DNA of 64,000 bases from Helichrysum umbraculigerum (lineage: Eukaryota; Streptophyta; Magnoliopsida; Asterales; Asteraceae): contig CATIUR010000005.1 in NCBI GenBank assembly GCA_949592205.1, positions 134,809,277-134,873,276 on the forward strand, written 5' to 3'. Shown one piece after another: positions 20,180 to 31,666 of the stretch (the first letter of the stretch is position 1; the number at the start of each line of letters is the position of its first letter). A program made the translations under genes and the position numbers. The notes beneath the pieces were generated by a model, which was not told where the DNA came from, made no database searches, and saw only the letters and a program-made list of their open reading frames with translations.

Positions 20180-20834
20180 ATGGACAGCTCCAGTGACACC
20201 AGAGAGATCATAGCTGAGATACCACCGAGACGTCGCAGAAATCGCAGACGAGGACGTAGAGCACGCAGGACCATGCCCACTATTAGCGAGGAGGACCTTA
20301 CTAATGTCCCGATCACTCATGAGGAGCCATCCGCTAAGAGACCCCCATCACCTGGCCGTCAGTCAGCTCCTGTACCCACTTTTGAGTACGGGATCACTCT
20401 AGCTGACCCTGCCGCAGTATGGGCTCTCTTTCGGACACTCCATCTTCAGCAAGACACCATGTCCACCCTCTGTGTGCATGTAGGGCTTCCGAGGCCTTCT
20501 GACTGTCCGTTCCATCTAGGTCCGGACCCAGGACCGTCTCGCCCGCCCTGGTCATTCTTCCCTCCTGATGGACCGTTCGCCGCTGGACCTTCCACTGCTC
20601 CACCTGCTGCTGTTGATCCTGCCATCAGGGAGTGCATCAGCAGAGCCTTCACTTACTGAGCAGTTGATGGCTGTGTTGGATGTCTTTAGCCCACCTCACA
20701 CTCATGTCTCTACTGGCATTACTGAGCCGAGCATGGATATAATTGAGGAGCCTGTAGTATCACCTACCTCAGTCCTTGTTGCTGCTATTGCTGCTTTCGA
20801 TCCTGACAGCGATGATCTACTTGATGACTTTTAG
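20180..20834 (+). pseudogene. post-pol ORF of Athila-like element, frame broken
   Basis: An ATG at 20180 opens about 160 codons with a strongly basic N-terminus (RRRRNRRRGRRARR, which could act as a nuclear signal or RNA-binding patch) and a Pro-rich middle, ending at 20659. A second frame overlapping its end runs to 20834 with an acidic tail (DPDSDDLLDDF), so one indel near 20640 may have split a single protein. It occupies the place of the env-like ORF of Athila elements, but I see no signal peptide or membrane segment. Product unknown. Confidence 0.45.
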
Positions 20835-22747
20835 TTTATTTAGCTTATTTTATCTTATTTCAGTACTTAGATTTTTATAACTCTTTGTTATTTTTGAGAC
20901 ATGACGATGTGTTGATGTTTATTGTAGAACTTAGCTTATTGTGGAATGGATAATCTTACACGAGACTGGTCCTCTAATCCAGCAAATCACACGCACCATT
21001 TCTACACTAATCTGGTCCTGTCCAGTAAACAGATTGGGGAGTATTTTAAACATTTCTCCGTTTTTGATGATTCTATGTTTACTTAAGTTTATGTGTTATA
21101 ATTTATGCCACATCCTAACTTATCACTAAGTGTGGGATTCTAGCCCAATTCAACACTTAGGAAACATTTTCTTACATGTTCAAACTCTAAGTGTGGGATT
21201 TTAGTCGTAAAATCTCAACTCAAGAGAACATTAGGGACAATGTTCCCCTAAGTGTGGGAGGGTAGGTATGGAATACCTTAGATAAACGATTTTTATGTCT
21301 ATGGCATATCTCAGAAAATGTTCCCTAAAATTTTTTAAATTTTTCAAAAATATTTTTCAATAAAAACTAAAATATGAGCTAAATCTTGAGATTAAACTCT
21401 AAATTTTTGAGTTTTTGGTATGCCTGAAAGAAATCATTTTCAAAATATGAGGAAAATATTTCAAAAAACTTAAGAAAATTAAGGTAGAAATTTCCTAAGC
21501 AAGAAACGACAATCTAAGAGGGGCATCGCATGACTAGGCACATACAACCCAAATTTGCAGTGAGATTTTGAGCCTTAAAAGCATTCATTTTTAATGCTAC
21601 ATTGTTCATTTCTTGTGTGTGCTGATGCATGTATCTCTGAATTAGAACTTGCTTTTGACATACGCTTCGAGACCACATTGGTGTGTACCGTACGCGGTAT
21701 AGGCGCAATTAGATGACCTTGACATTCCTTAGGATTTGAACCCCTTTTTAGCCTTCTCTTTCAAGACCAAAACCCTTCCGATACTCATTTTTAGTATCGA
21801 TGATCCGCCTAGAAAACCCTGTTGAGCCTAAACCTTTTCATTTCTTCAAAAACCCTAATCATAAACCTACTTTCCCAAATTCCCAAAACCTTATCTTAGA
21901 ATTTCTGAGGTTATGAAAAACATCTTGAAGAATATCCAACTCGATTATCCTACTCGTTCGTGTTCTCCAAAAAGAATCAAACTCCTCTAAAAAGTACGGG
22001 AAAATTAGCACCCAAAGAAAAGACTCGAATTGATCAAGATAAGAGAAAGGATTTCTGAAGGAGAAAAAGAAAAGAAATTATCCTCGGAAGTTCTCTAACA
22101 AAGAAATTCTGAAGAAGAAAAGAAAATAAAAAGCAGAAAAAGAAAAGAAAAGAGAAAAAAAAATAAAGCTCAAAAAGGCTTCAAAGTATCAACCATTAAA
22201 GGGAGATCCGATAGAAGACGAGTAGCTACCTCATCCGTTCTACAAATAAGTTTTTCATTACTCTTGGAAAGCCTGAGATAAGTAACACCTTACAAACCAA
22301 AAATTCCCTTATCCATACCCCTTAACCCTCACAACCATTACAACCCCCGAATGTCTTGGGATAATTAGCGCCGTTCTCACCTAAGTGGTGGAGATCCGAT
22401 TCTCGATCAAGCCTTTGACGATGAGTACTGCATGACTGGCTTTATGAGCGATTTCGTTTGAACTAGATTGATAGGAAACCCGATACACTATTGAGTGAAT
22501 TGAGTGACCACCTTATGTGAGATCGCCTAGTCATGTATACTCCAAGATCAGGAGAGTTGGAAGTATGCATATGAGAATCGCTTCTTGTTTCCGAAAGGAT
22601 CATCTTACTTTTCCTTGGTTTCCTGAAACTATCAGCTCATACGAGAAAATGGTGACCGACGGAAATGTCATAACTCTCCTATAAAACCTGTTTTAAAAAT
22701 GTTTTCAAAGGGGATGTTGATGAGTGTTGCTTGAGGACAAGCAACGT
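20835..22747 (+). other. Athila 3' untranslated region with repeated motif
   Basis: No convincing gene is visible. CTAAGTGTGGGA occurs at 21126-21137, 21187-21198 and 21248-21259, and again as the true polypurine tract at 22748-22759. GAACATT/AATGTTC forms a hairpin just before the third copy. An A-rich stretch lies around 22000-22170. Confidence 0.6.
22726..22745 (+). other. hairpin preceding Athila polypurine tract
   Basis: GTTGCTTG-AGGA-CAAGCAAC is a perfect 8-bp stem with a four-base loop, three bases before the polypurine tract. Confidence 0.65.
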
Positions 22748-22763
22748 CTAAGTGTGGGATACT
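22748..22763 (+). other. polypurine tract of Athila-like element
   Basis: CTAAGTGTGGGATACT sits immediately before the 3' LTR. AAGTGTGGG is the usual form in Athila/Tat-type elements. Confidence 0.7.
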
Positions 22764-25368
22764 TGATGTGACCCAAAAAGTCATGTTTTTAAGAGTATAT
22801 TTCCACACTTTTTAGACTATTCTTTGGTGAAAACATTTCAAAACCATCATTATTTAGCAAAAATCACCAAGGCAGCCTAAATATAGACGTTGCTGCAAAA
22901 ATCGGTTAAAACATCCAAATAACACGCAAACCGAAGAAAAACAATCACCTTAAATTTTCCGTTCTCAATATTCTTATGAAAATAGAGCTTAATACATATT
23001 TTATGATTCCATAGGAAAATCCAAGATCGGAGGTGAAAGAATCAGAAGAAACGGACGAAAGACGGAGAAGATATGCAGTCTGGAAGCACGCCAATCGTCA
23101 TCCGGAACATGCAAGAGCTAAACACTTCCAAATTTTGCAAACTCAGTGTCATTAGAAGCGTAACGGAAAAACGAAACTAACGGCACAAGAATCAAGCAAA
23201 TCGGAGCCCAAACGAAGAAGATACGGACGAACCAAGCAACCGAGAAACAAACGGAGGCTAAACCAAGCACCAACCCCCCCTGGACACCTAGGTACCGTAT
23301 ACGGTACCCTAGGTGCTGTATACGGCCCTATGGGTTCCGTATACAGGGGTGTTTGCTTTGTGAGGTGCCGTTTGACCCCCCCTTGGTCCAGTACCCCCCG
23401 TATGCGCTTTGATGCTTGTTCTTCATGCTTTGTGACTTGTACCAAGCTTCACCTCATTCTCCTATAAATACCAAGCCTCCTCATTCATTCAACACACACC
23501 TCATTTCATTCTTTCACACTTTCTCTCTCTAAACTCTCTCTCTCTAGATTTAGGTTAGCATTCTCTCTCTAGCACTACTCTTAGGAGTTAGAGGAGAATT
23601 AGTAGGTTAGTGTAGAAGCTCTCAGTAGCTTTTTTGCGGAGTTACTCCGAGACTTCAGATTTGTGAAGATTTGTCTGTATTACTCTCTTATTCAGGTTTA
23701 ATACAATCTCTCGCATTTATTCTTTTAATTATGCTTTCTTATTATGCATGTTTAGGAATGAATGCTAGAATTATGCTAGGCTAGATAAATCAATGTTTGT
23801 TGTGATGTATGCAATGTTAGGATAGTTATGATATAATATACAGTTGGGGATAACACCACTATGAAACAACGGAGGTAACGTTATACGGCTTTCATTTGTA
23901 TAGCGCCGGAATCATCACGAATGTGTGTAGTACGGAACGTGGAAGCTATGAAAGTCGTGGGCACAATCCGTTGTGGAAATAATGATTCCCAATTGTAAAC
24001 ATACTGTTACTCTGTCTGTGTAAGTTTAAAACTGTTTGCGAACTTATAAGTTGAACCTCTGCCTGGTTATCTATCCAACTTATGCTGTGATTTGTATCCT
24101 CCTCCCTAGAACCTGGCCAATTGCTAGAAGTAGGATTGCCAACTATTCTGTGTATGATGATCAATGAACTCAACATGGTCGCTGTTCCCTTGATTGAAAC
24201 ACATCCGAGGGACACGAAGCATAGGATTAGAGATAGATTAGGTTCATGCTTGTTTGTTGCGTATCTTTGGGACAACTTCCGGGATATTCATGATTTGATT
24301 ATTAGGTCAGTTAATGTGATGACTAGTGTTCCGTCCTATTGCATGTTCTTGTTTGGTTGTTGCTTAGGTACTGCATGCTAGACATACATAAACATTATCA
24401 CTGCCCTGCTGATTAGATTTTCGTAAACATAATAAACATAATACAGATAGATTAACATGTATGTATTAGTTATAATGATTGTATGATTAATGATGAACAA
24501 TTCAGCTGACCGTTAGACAGATTATCCCAACCGGTTCCGCGGGTTGAACCCTGTTCATGTTATTGTTCAATGAACAATTCATGCCATAATACTAACGTCC
24601 TCCGGATGTCTGTAAATGGGGACCTGGATTAGAGGATATTTGTCGGTTGAATTAGTCTGTACATTTGGGAGAACTTCAGGTGTACTGGATATTCTATAAC
24701 TGCTATCCATGTGACATATTATATATCTGATTGCGGACAACTCTACGTTAGGTATATAGTAGGATCGTAGCTGTAGCTCATTAAGAAATACAGAAATATC
24801 TAGTGAGTAATCTGGAACCCTAATTGGTATAACGGAAAAGCTGTAAAACGCCCAAGTATCCGGTATAGCGTTAACATAAATACGTAGGAAACCAAGTAAA
24901 GGTCGTAGGCCTAATACTTTATCTATCAATTAAGTTTCTATGACCTCACCGGATTAATCATCACACCTAGTAATCTTATCCCTCATAACTATCCATCTAA
25001 ATAACATTGCCGAAGTCACAGCAAACATATTCCTTATCTTGATTTCTCTGCGTACTCCGTACAAACCCCTGTCTTTAATTTAGTTTTTAATTTTAGTAAT
25101 TAGTTTAGAACACAAACCAACCTATCAAAAAAGTTTTAAAAATCCCAGCTAAATTACAAAAGATAATTAATCCTCCTAGATTCCCATGCCCGTTGTAGTT
25201 TGAAGAACGACACCTGAGTCATACATACCGCTTACTGCCCTTTAGGTCTTTAAGTTGTATCAAAACTTAGGATACCCAGCATAATAAATATAAAACACAC
25301 TGTCCGCGCGCCCTTGCCGGAAGGTTCAACGACCGGAGTAAAATCCGACCGACCGCGGGGTGCACACA
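22764..25368 (+). repeat. 3' LTR of Athila-like element
   Basis: It matches 1262-3865 at about 98% by eye, with scattered transitions and small indels. It contains the same palindromes (about 23281-23345), TATA box and RNA-like module (23841-23995). After its CACA end comes AATAA, then the copia integrase frame. Confidence 0.95.
23841..23995 (+). ncRNA. structured RNA-like module, 3' LTR copy
   Basis: This is the same nested hairpin as at 2346-2500. One stem base differs (CACTAT instead of CATTAT), which gives a single mismatch against ATAATG; the other stems are unchanged. Confidence 0.55.
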
Positions 25369-25373
25369 AATAA

Positions 25374-25892
25374 CTTAGTATCGAGTTTCTCGATCATCTC
25401 AAAGACTGTGGAATAGTTTCACAACTGACTCCTCCAAGAATACCACAGCTTAATGGTGTTGCTGAGAGGAGATATAGAACCTTGTTAGACATGGTTCGGT
25501 CTATGATGAGTCGGGCAACACTTTCGATAAGTTTATGGGGTTACGCATTAGAAACAGCCGCCCATATCTTAAATCAAATATCCACTAAGAAAGTTTCAAA
25601 GACACCTTACGAGATGTGGAAGGGAAAAAGACCTTCTCTTGGTCACATCAAAATCTGGGGTTATGAAGTTTACATTAGATGGGAAACTCAAGATAAACTA
25701 GACTCCAGATCTGAAAAGTGTCTTTTCATCGGTTATCCACAAGAGTCGTTTGGATATTTATTCTACAGACCCAAGGATAATGTGGTCTTTGTAGCTTGAA
25801 GAGGAGTGTTCCTTGAGAGAGAAATGATATCTAAAGAGGACAGTGAGAGTGAAATTGATCTTGAAGAATTTCAAGAATCTACCGATAAAGAA
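25374..25892 (+). pseudogene. copia integrase C-terminal part (split)
   Basis: It continues the integrase begun at 1046: LSIEFLDHL, the catalytic Glu in NGVAERRYRTLLDMVRSM, and the downstream IKIWGYE and SEKCLFIGYP motifs. A TGA at 25797-25799 breaks the frame (possibly a decayed CGA). The linker continues to 25892, where a solo LTR interrupts it; the frame resumes at 28325. Confidence 0.85.
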
Positions 25893-26394
25893 TGATATGT
25901 GGCAAAAAGTCATGTTTTTAGACACATATTTCCCACACATTTGACCTAATTCTTGGAGAAAACACTTGAAATAAATGTTTATCTACTTAATTTTACAAAG
26001 TTGGTCAAATTATGGGCATTGTTATAAAAAGTGCTTAAATCATCCAAAAGGCACGCAAATCGAGGCAGATTATTCAAACAACTGATTCTCATGTACTTTT
26101 AACCACATTATGATACAAGTTCTTAAATAGTCTCATATGATGTATCAGTTTATTCCAAGACTGTAGAATCAAGAATCGTGCAGATCGGACAAAGAACGAG
26201 GAAGATGGAGCTTTCTGAGCACAAACCGAGGGCATTCCGCACACGCCAAACCTAGAGACATAAAAATTTGTCAAATTTGGCATCATTAGAAGCATAATGG
26301 AAATACAAGACTGCAGGCGAAAGAATCAAGTCAAACGGACAAGAAACGAAGAAGATACGCACGAATTAAGCAACGAGAAAAGCCGAAAACAGCA

Positions 26395-26490
26395 CACGGC
26401 CGCCACCAAGCCGTGTACGGCCCTGGAGTGACCATGTACGGCCTCAATATAGCCGTGTACGGCCTAAACCAGGCCGTGTACGGCCCTGTT
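26395..26490 (+). promoter_or_regulatory. U3 tandem palindromes upstream of TATA
   Basis: Four near-palindromic GGCCGTGTACGGCC-type units lie about 80-175 bases upstream of TATAAATA (26571-26578). The equivalent position in the larger Athila LTR has GCCGTATACGGC units. Confidence 0.7.
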
Positions 26491-27010
26491 TGCCTTCGTG
26501 TGCTCTCGTTTTGCTTCGTTTGCTTGTACGTGCATGCTTGTGGACTTGTACTCTTGATTCAAGGCTCACCTATAAATAGAGGGCTCCTCTACATTATTTC
26601 ACACACCTCACACCTTCAACATTTCTCACTTTCTCTCTCACATACTCTCTCTCTAGAGTTTCTCTCTCTAGTTTCTCTCTCTAGATTAGGGTTTTAGTTC
26701 GTTAGTTCTTGATTAATATTTAACCTAGACTAACGGAGGGGCTACTTTTGTAATAGCGTAGGGAATGATCTAAGGGGCTTATTTGTAATATTGTCGAAGA
26801 TATTGCGGAAGTTTCGTTCGTGTATTCTTTCAAATGTTATTTTGTCTGCGCATAATCTACGGTTACTTCTTTCCTTTTCTATTATGATGATTGCTATTAT
26901 TGTTATGATATATTTAGGATTGTTTGTCATGCGTAGCGAGTAGTTCTCTTATGTGCTTGTTGTGATGTAGTTAGCTTGTTAATATTTGGGGTGATGCTAC
27001 TTTAAATATA

Positions 27011-27162
27011 CAATTGGGACAATATCGTTATGAAACAACGGAGGTAACGTTATACGGCTTTCATTTGTATAGCGCCGGAAACATCACAAATGTGTGGAGT
27101 ACGGAACGTGGAAGCTTTGAAAGTCGTGGGCACAATCCGTTGTGGAATAATGTTTCCAATTG
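27011..27162 (+). ncRNA. structured RNA-like module, solo LTR copy 1
   Basis: Nested stems CAATTGG/CCAATTG, CGTTAT/ATAATG, ACAACGGA/TCCGTTGT and ACGGCTTTCA/TGAAAGTCGT enclose a CAC/GTG hairpin. Compared with 2346-2500, outer stems changed in ways that keep pairing (A-U to G-U, G-U to A-U) while the LTR around them is hardly alignable. Confidence 0.6.
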
Positions 27163-27472
27163 TTACATATTGAAAACCGGTGTACTGTCAACTTTGTATT
27201 TATGAATTTCTAAACCAAAATCATCTTTCCTCCAATAAACGTGGTTAGAACCTGTATGACAAGGAGTCGCGAACCTTGATCAACCGGTAACTACCTATCT
27301 ATGTTTTCAAATACAAACATGGTCTGAATTGTGTAGCTGTGGAAATACTGTCAAACATATCGTATAGTACACCGTGAATCAATCAGGGATTTATTGGGAT
27401 ATGTTCAAATAGTGAGGGTTGGGTTTATATCATAGATGGTCAAGCATTAATACAAACTTAGTTTATACTAGT

Positions 27473-27615
27473 CCAGAGTGACCATAAAGTATGTGGCACC
27501 GGAAAGACCATAAATCGGCACAGTTTTTCGTATAGCATTGGAAACACTTCAAGTGGAGTACAAATACGCGGAAGCTATGGAACTGCCATCGGTTGAAGAC
27601 TGTGTCACATCCTGG
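27473..27615 (+). ncRNA. structured RNA-like module, solo LTR copy 2
   Basis: A second, diverged module shows TATAGCATTGGAAACA, a CACTT/AAGTG apical hairpin, and GGAGTACAAATACGCGGAAGCT. Outer stems GGC.AGTT/AACTGCC and CCAGAGTGAC/GTCACATCCTGG can pair. The apical motif order is the same as in copy 1. Confidence 0.5.
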
Positions 27616-28324
27616 TTGAACCACACAGCTCTGGACTAAACAAAGACCATTAATACAAAGTAAGCAGTCACCAAACCAAGTCAAAATCTTAAATGCCTTG
27701 CCTAGCCTTAGTATCCCCGTGGTGTCAAGAACGGTCAGAACTTTTAGTGGGTCTGTTACTCTATCTCATGCGCCTAGGAATACCATTCCAAAAAGGGTCA
27801 CTATTCCACATTATGGAAAGTGTTGAAGAGTTAAGCAGCCTCCTCTGATCAGAATCACCATAGCCTAGCAACCCAGTGACATACTGTCTGAGAAATCAGA
27901 CAGTAGGGTGTTAGTGTTTACACCACGGATACTTAGGCAAAAGCAAGACACAAATCCTTAAAGACGTTTTCATACATAAACCCTAGGCATCACCCTATAA
28001 CATAAGCTAACGAAGTTATAGCAAGCACTATCCTCCATTACTGATTCCCTATCTATCTTTTATTTACTGTTTTGTTTATTTACTGTTTTATTAGTTTAGT
28101 TTAAAAGGACCTAAAACCAAATCAAAACTCTTTTCAAAACCCCATCACTAATTTGAATAGTTTGTCTAGACAACTCTACTTCACAATACGATTGATCTTA
28201 AGAACGAACCTGAGTTATACTTACCTCTATAAGTAGAATTTAGGTCCCTAGCTTTTATAAATTTAAAACTTACCACCCCAGTTGTGCCCGCTGCGCGAAC
28301 GACCGTTGCGGGCGCAACAAAGAA

Positions 28325-30064
28325 CCTATAATGAACACCGACGTTCAACAAGAGGTAGATACACCTGTTGAACCTGAAGACATATCCTTACCCGTTCGCA
28401 GATCTAGTAGAGTTAGCAATCCTTCTGAGTTCTATTATGGTTACTAAATAGAAGAAGAGGATAAGATAAGTGATAGTACACTGGCTGAATTAGATGAGCC
28501 TGCTAACTACAAGGAAGCGATGGCAGGCCCTGAGGCTGCTAAGTGGAAGGAAGCTATGAAAAGTGAAATTCAGTCCTTGTATGACAACCAAGTTTGGAAT
28601 TTGGTTTACACTACACCCGGTCTTAAGACGGTGGGTTGTAAGTGGATCTTCAAGAAGAAGACGGACATAGATGGGAAAGTACACACTTATAAAGCCAGGT
28701 TAGTAGCAAAGGGATATACTCAAACCTATTATGAAGAAACCTTCTCAACAGTAGCTAAGATTAAGTCAATTTGGATTATGCTAGCCATAGCTGCATTTCA
28801 TGATTATGAAATCTGGCAGATGGATGTCAAAACCGCTTTCCTTAATGGGAAACTGACAGAGGATGTGTTCATGGCATAGCCGGAAGGTTTTGAAAATGCA
28901 AAGTATCCTAATAGAGTGTGCAAGCTTGAAAAGGCCATTTATGGACTTAAACAAGCCTCTCGTAGCTGGAATCTCTGCTTCCATGAGAAAGTCACAGAGT
29001 TTGGATTTTCTAGAAGTGAAGATGAGTCCTGTATATATGTCAAGTTTAGTGGGAGTATTGTAGTATTCTTAGTGTTATATGTGGATGATATACTGCTCAT
29101 AGGAAATGATATCCCAACTTTACAAGGTGTAAAAGAATGGTTGGGAAAGTGTTTCGCTATGAAAGATCTGGGAGATGCAGCATATATTCTAGGTATAAAG
29201 ATTTACAGATATAGGTCAAAACGTCTCATAGGACTCAGCCAGGACACGTACATAGATAAAATATTGAAAAGATTCCATATGGAAAATTCTAAGAAACAGA
29301 ACTTACCCTTGAATCATGGCATTAAGATCAGTAAGGATCTATGTCCAAAGTCTGAGCAAGAATTGGACAAAATGAGTCGAATCCCATATGCTTCGGCCAT
29401 AGGATCGATCATGTATGCCATGACATGTACAAGACCTGATGTCTCATTTGCTTTGAGCTTAGTGAGTCGACATCAGCAGAATCCTGGTGAAGGTCATTGG
29501 ACAGCTGTAAAGAATATTCTCAAGTATTTGAGAAATACTAAAGACAGGTTCTTGGTTTATGGTGGAGAAGAGGAACTTAGAATAACAGGTTATAGTGACA
29601 CTAGTTTCCAAACAGACAGAGATGATTGTCGTTCACAGTCTGGTTGGGTATTCCTACTGAATGGGGGAGCGGTAACATGGAAAAGTTCTAAACAAGATAC
29701 AGTGGCAGACTCCACATGTGAGTCTGAGTACATTGCGGCTAGTGAAGCGGAAAAGGAAGCTATCTGGATGAGGAATTTCATTGGAGATCTTGGAGTTGTT
29801 CCAACAGTACAAGATCCTATTGCTATATTCTGTGATAATGAAAGTGCAGTCGCCTTGAGTAAAGAACCCAAGGATCACGGAAAGTCAAAGCACATTGAAA
29901 GGAAATACCATTTTGTTCGAAGGAAAGTCGAAGAAGGACACGTGATTGTGAAAAGCATAAGATCAGAGGATAATCCAGCTGATCCATTCACAAAGCCACT
30001 AGGAAAGTCCAAACACGATGAACATGCTAGGAGCATAGGTTTAAGAGATAATGTAAAGTTTTAG
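28325..30064 (+). pseudogene. copia reverse transcriptase and RNase H
   Basis: After the linker (PVRRSSRVSNPSEFYYG), RT starts near 28500 (WKEAMKSEIQSL, KWIFKKKTDIDGKV, WQMDVKTAFLNG, YGLKQASRSWN, YVDDILLIGND). RNase H follows (ESEYIAASEAEKEAIWMRNF, FCDNESAVALS) and the frame ends NVKF at 30064. In-frame stops lie at about 28446 and at 28877-28879, the latter inside RT. The active-site YVDD and RNase H residues survive. The domain order integrase-RT-RNase H is diagnostic of Ty1/copia; Tork-like by style, which is inference. Confidence 0.9.
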
Positions 30065-30930
30065 TTGTTAGTTTGAATTTGAAATGTTATAAACAATGAT
30101 GAAAACTGTAATAGACTTGGTGATTAAACAATGGAGATTTTTAATGGGAAGGAGTTCTACCATTTACTATTGTTTGTCGTTGTGTTTCAGTTTTGCATGT
30201 TTAGACACCACTTCCAGAGTAATAAGTTCTTACTCAAACCTCCTCAGTCGATCACACTGTAGGAAGTATGTGGTGAATTAAGATTGTCATGGAGTGTTAG
30301 TAGATGTCTATGGAGATTAGACATAGCATGGAGATTGCTGCAACACTCATGGGTACTTAATGGGGATTTAAGTATAGGAGAAACCCGCACTCAAAGAGAT
30401 CACTTCATGGATTAAATCACAAGTGATTTTAAGATGATAATATCTTCTATTCTTGAAATGGAGATACATGAGTATCTAGTTCTTCAAGTCTGTTATACTT
30501 TAGTCTATTCAAACGATGTGCGTAAATGCCAGTTGTAAAGGGTATGCTAGGTATAATATGATGAGTTGACTAGTGTTATGTAGTCGATATTTATTTGTTC
30601 CTTTTGCCTAAAATGGAAAAGAGATATCATGGGCCCTCTGATGATTAAAGTTTGACTCTAAAAGTGCTAGGCCTGGCCGAGACTAAGTTGATAGTTCAGT
30701 AGTCTCATATAGTCAATATAATCGGAAATCAGAAAACATATATGAATCTTGAGATTGAGTATAATCCATGTCTCGATTCATACGATATCGTGAAACAAAG
30801 GAATGGTTGATCACTTATCTAAAGGACTGACTCTAAGATGAGATTCAGAGTTTGGCAGTTGCGATGGATGGCACACTTTACATGGTTAATAAGATATAGG
30901 CTTAGACCAATAATAGTTGATGATTTGTCC
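30065..30930 (+). other. copia 3' untranslated region
   Basis: This stretch between the end of pol and the polypurine tract is AT-rich and holds no credible ORF. Confidence 0.6.
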
Positions 30931-30941
30931 AAGTGGGAGAC
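30931..30941 (+). other. polypurine tract of copia element
   Basis: AAGTGGGAGAC directly before TGTTGGAATAG is the common plant copia arrangement. Confidence 0.85.
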
Positions 30942-31644
30942 TGTTGGAATAGTGTCTAATATCATAACTAATTGGTAAGACTATCATTAATGGTAATGTC
31001 CTTATTGGGTTGCCCTCAATAAACAGTCAAGAGAAATATGAAGGGATAATATTAATTAGTATTAATATTTTAATTAATTGGTTGATTTATTAATTTATGG
31101 TTAAATTAATATGAAATTAAAAGTAATTAAATTTGGTGGAAGATTCCAGAAACTGACTCAACCGCCGGTTGGAAGGTCCAACCGCCGGTTGGAGATTAGG
31201 GTTTCTAAGGCGGTGGAAGTCGCAGACTTGGAGTACAAGTCAAACAGCTCCAACCGCCGGTTGGGAGTCAAATTCAGCAAACTCTGGGGTTTCTTCCACA
31301 ACTATAAATAGGGGCATCCTATACCTTCATTAATATACGAATTAGATACGAATTTTCAAGGATTTCAAAAGTTCGACTTTCTCTTGGGTTTTTTTGAATG
31401 TGAAGCATTAGAGGTATTCTACTTTGGGTACTTGCCTCCAAGTAACGAAGCTCTGCTAGTTGGTCTACGCGTGAGAAATAGGTTTTCTCTAAGGTTAGTG
31501 TTTTCTTATTTATCCTATTGTTTATTGTACTATTTATTCAAGTTAAGATCCTTAGGGTTTAGTTTCCTAATTGCCCTAGATTATAAAATTATTGTTTTTC
31601 CGCTGCGTATATGATAATCTAGTTAGGGAATAGAAAACCTAACA
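30942..31644 (+). repeat. 3' LTR of copia element
   Basis: This 703-bp LTR begins TGTTGGAATAG and ends AACCTAACA. It has TATAAATA at 31303-31310 and three near-palindromes upstream of it. The 5' LTR lies outside the window, so age and target duplication (candidate TATCA at 31645-31649) cannot be tested. Confidence 0.85.
31157..31266 (+). promoter_or_regulatory. three CCAACCGCCGGTTGG units upstream of copia TATA
   Basis: Near-palindromes AACCG-C-CGGTT occur at about 31160-31170, 31180-31190 and 31252-31262, 40-145 bases before TATAAATA. Confidence 0.65.
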
Positions 31645-31666
31645 TATCAAGTATGCATAAGTAAAT

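Larger units (their letters stand above)
1262..25368 (+). mobile_element. Athila-like Ty3/gypsy element, itself interrupted
   Basis: This LTR retrotransposon is inserted in the copia integrase. It has 2.6 kb LTRs (1262-3865 and 22764-25368), a PBS fitting tRNA-Asp (3872-3889), one gag-pro-pol frame, a post-pol ORF and a polypurine tract at 22748-22763. The flanks are AATAC (1257-1261) and AATAA (25369-25373), a 5-bp target duplication with one later change; removing the element restores the copia frame. The RT and integrase text (FIDQMLERLSGNEFYCFLDG, VFMDDF) fits the Athila lineage. The LTRs are about 98% identical by eye, so it is moderately old. A Tekay-like element interrupts it at 5586-15806. 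Confidence 0.95.
25893..28319 (+). mobile_element. solo LTR, Athila-like
   Basis: It begins TGATATGTGGCAAAAAG and ends GGCGCAACA, flanked by a perfect 5-bp duplication AAGAA (25888-25892 and 28320-28324) within the copia gene. No internal region remains, so it arose by LTR-LTR recombination. It shares the subterminal box, palindromes, TATAAATA (26571-26578) and RNA-like module with the larger Athila LTR but is otherwise strongly diverged, so it is a different subfamily. Confidence 0.93.
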
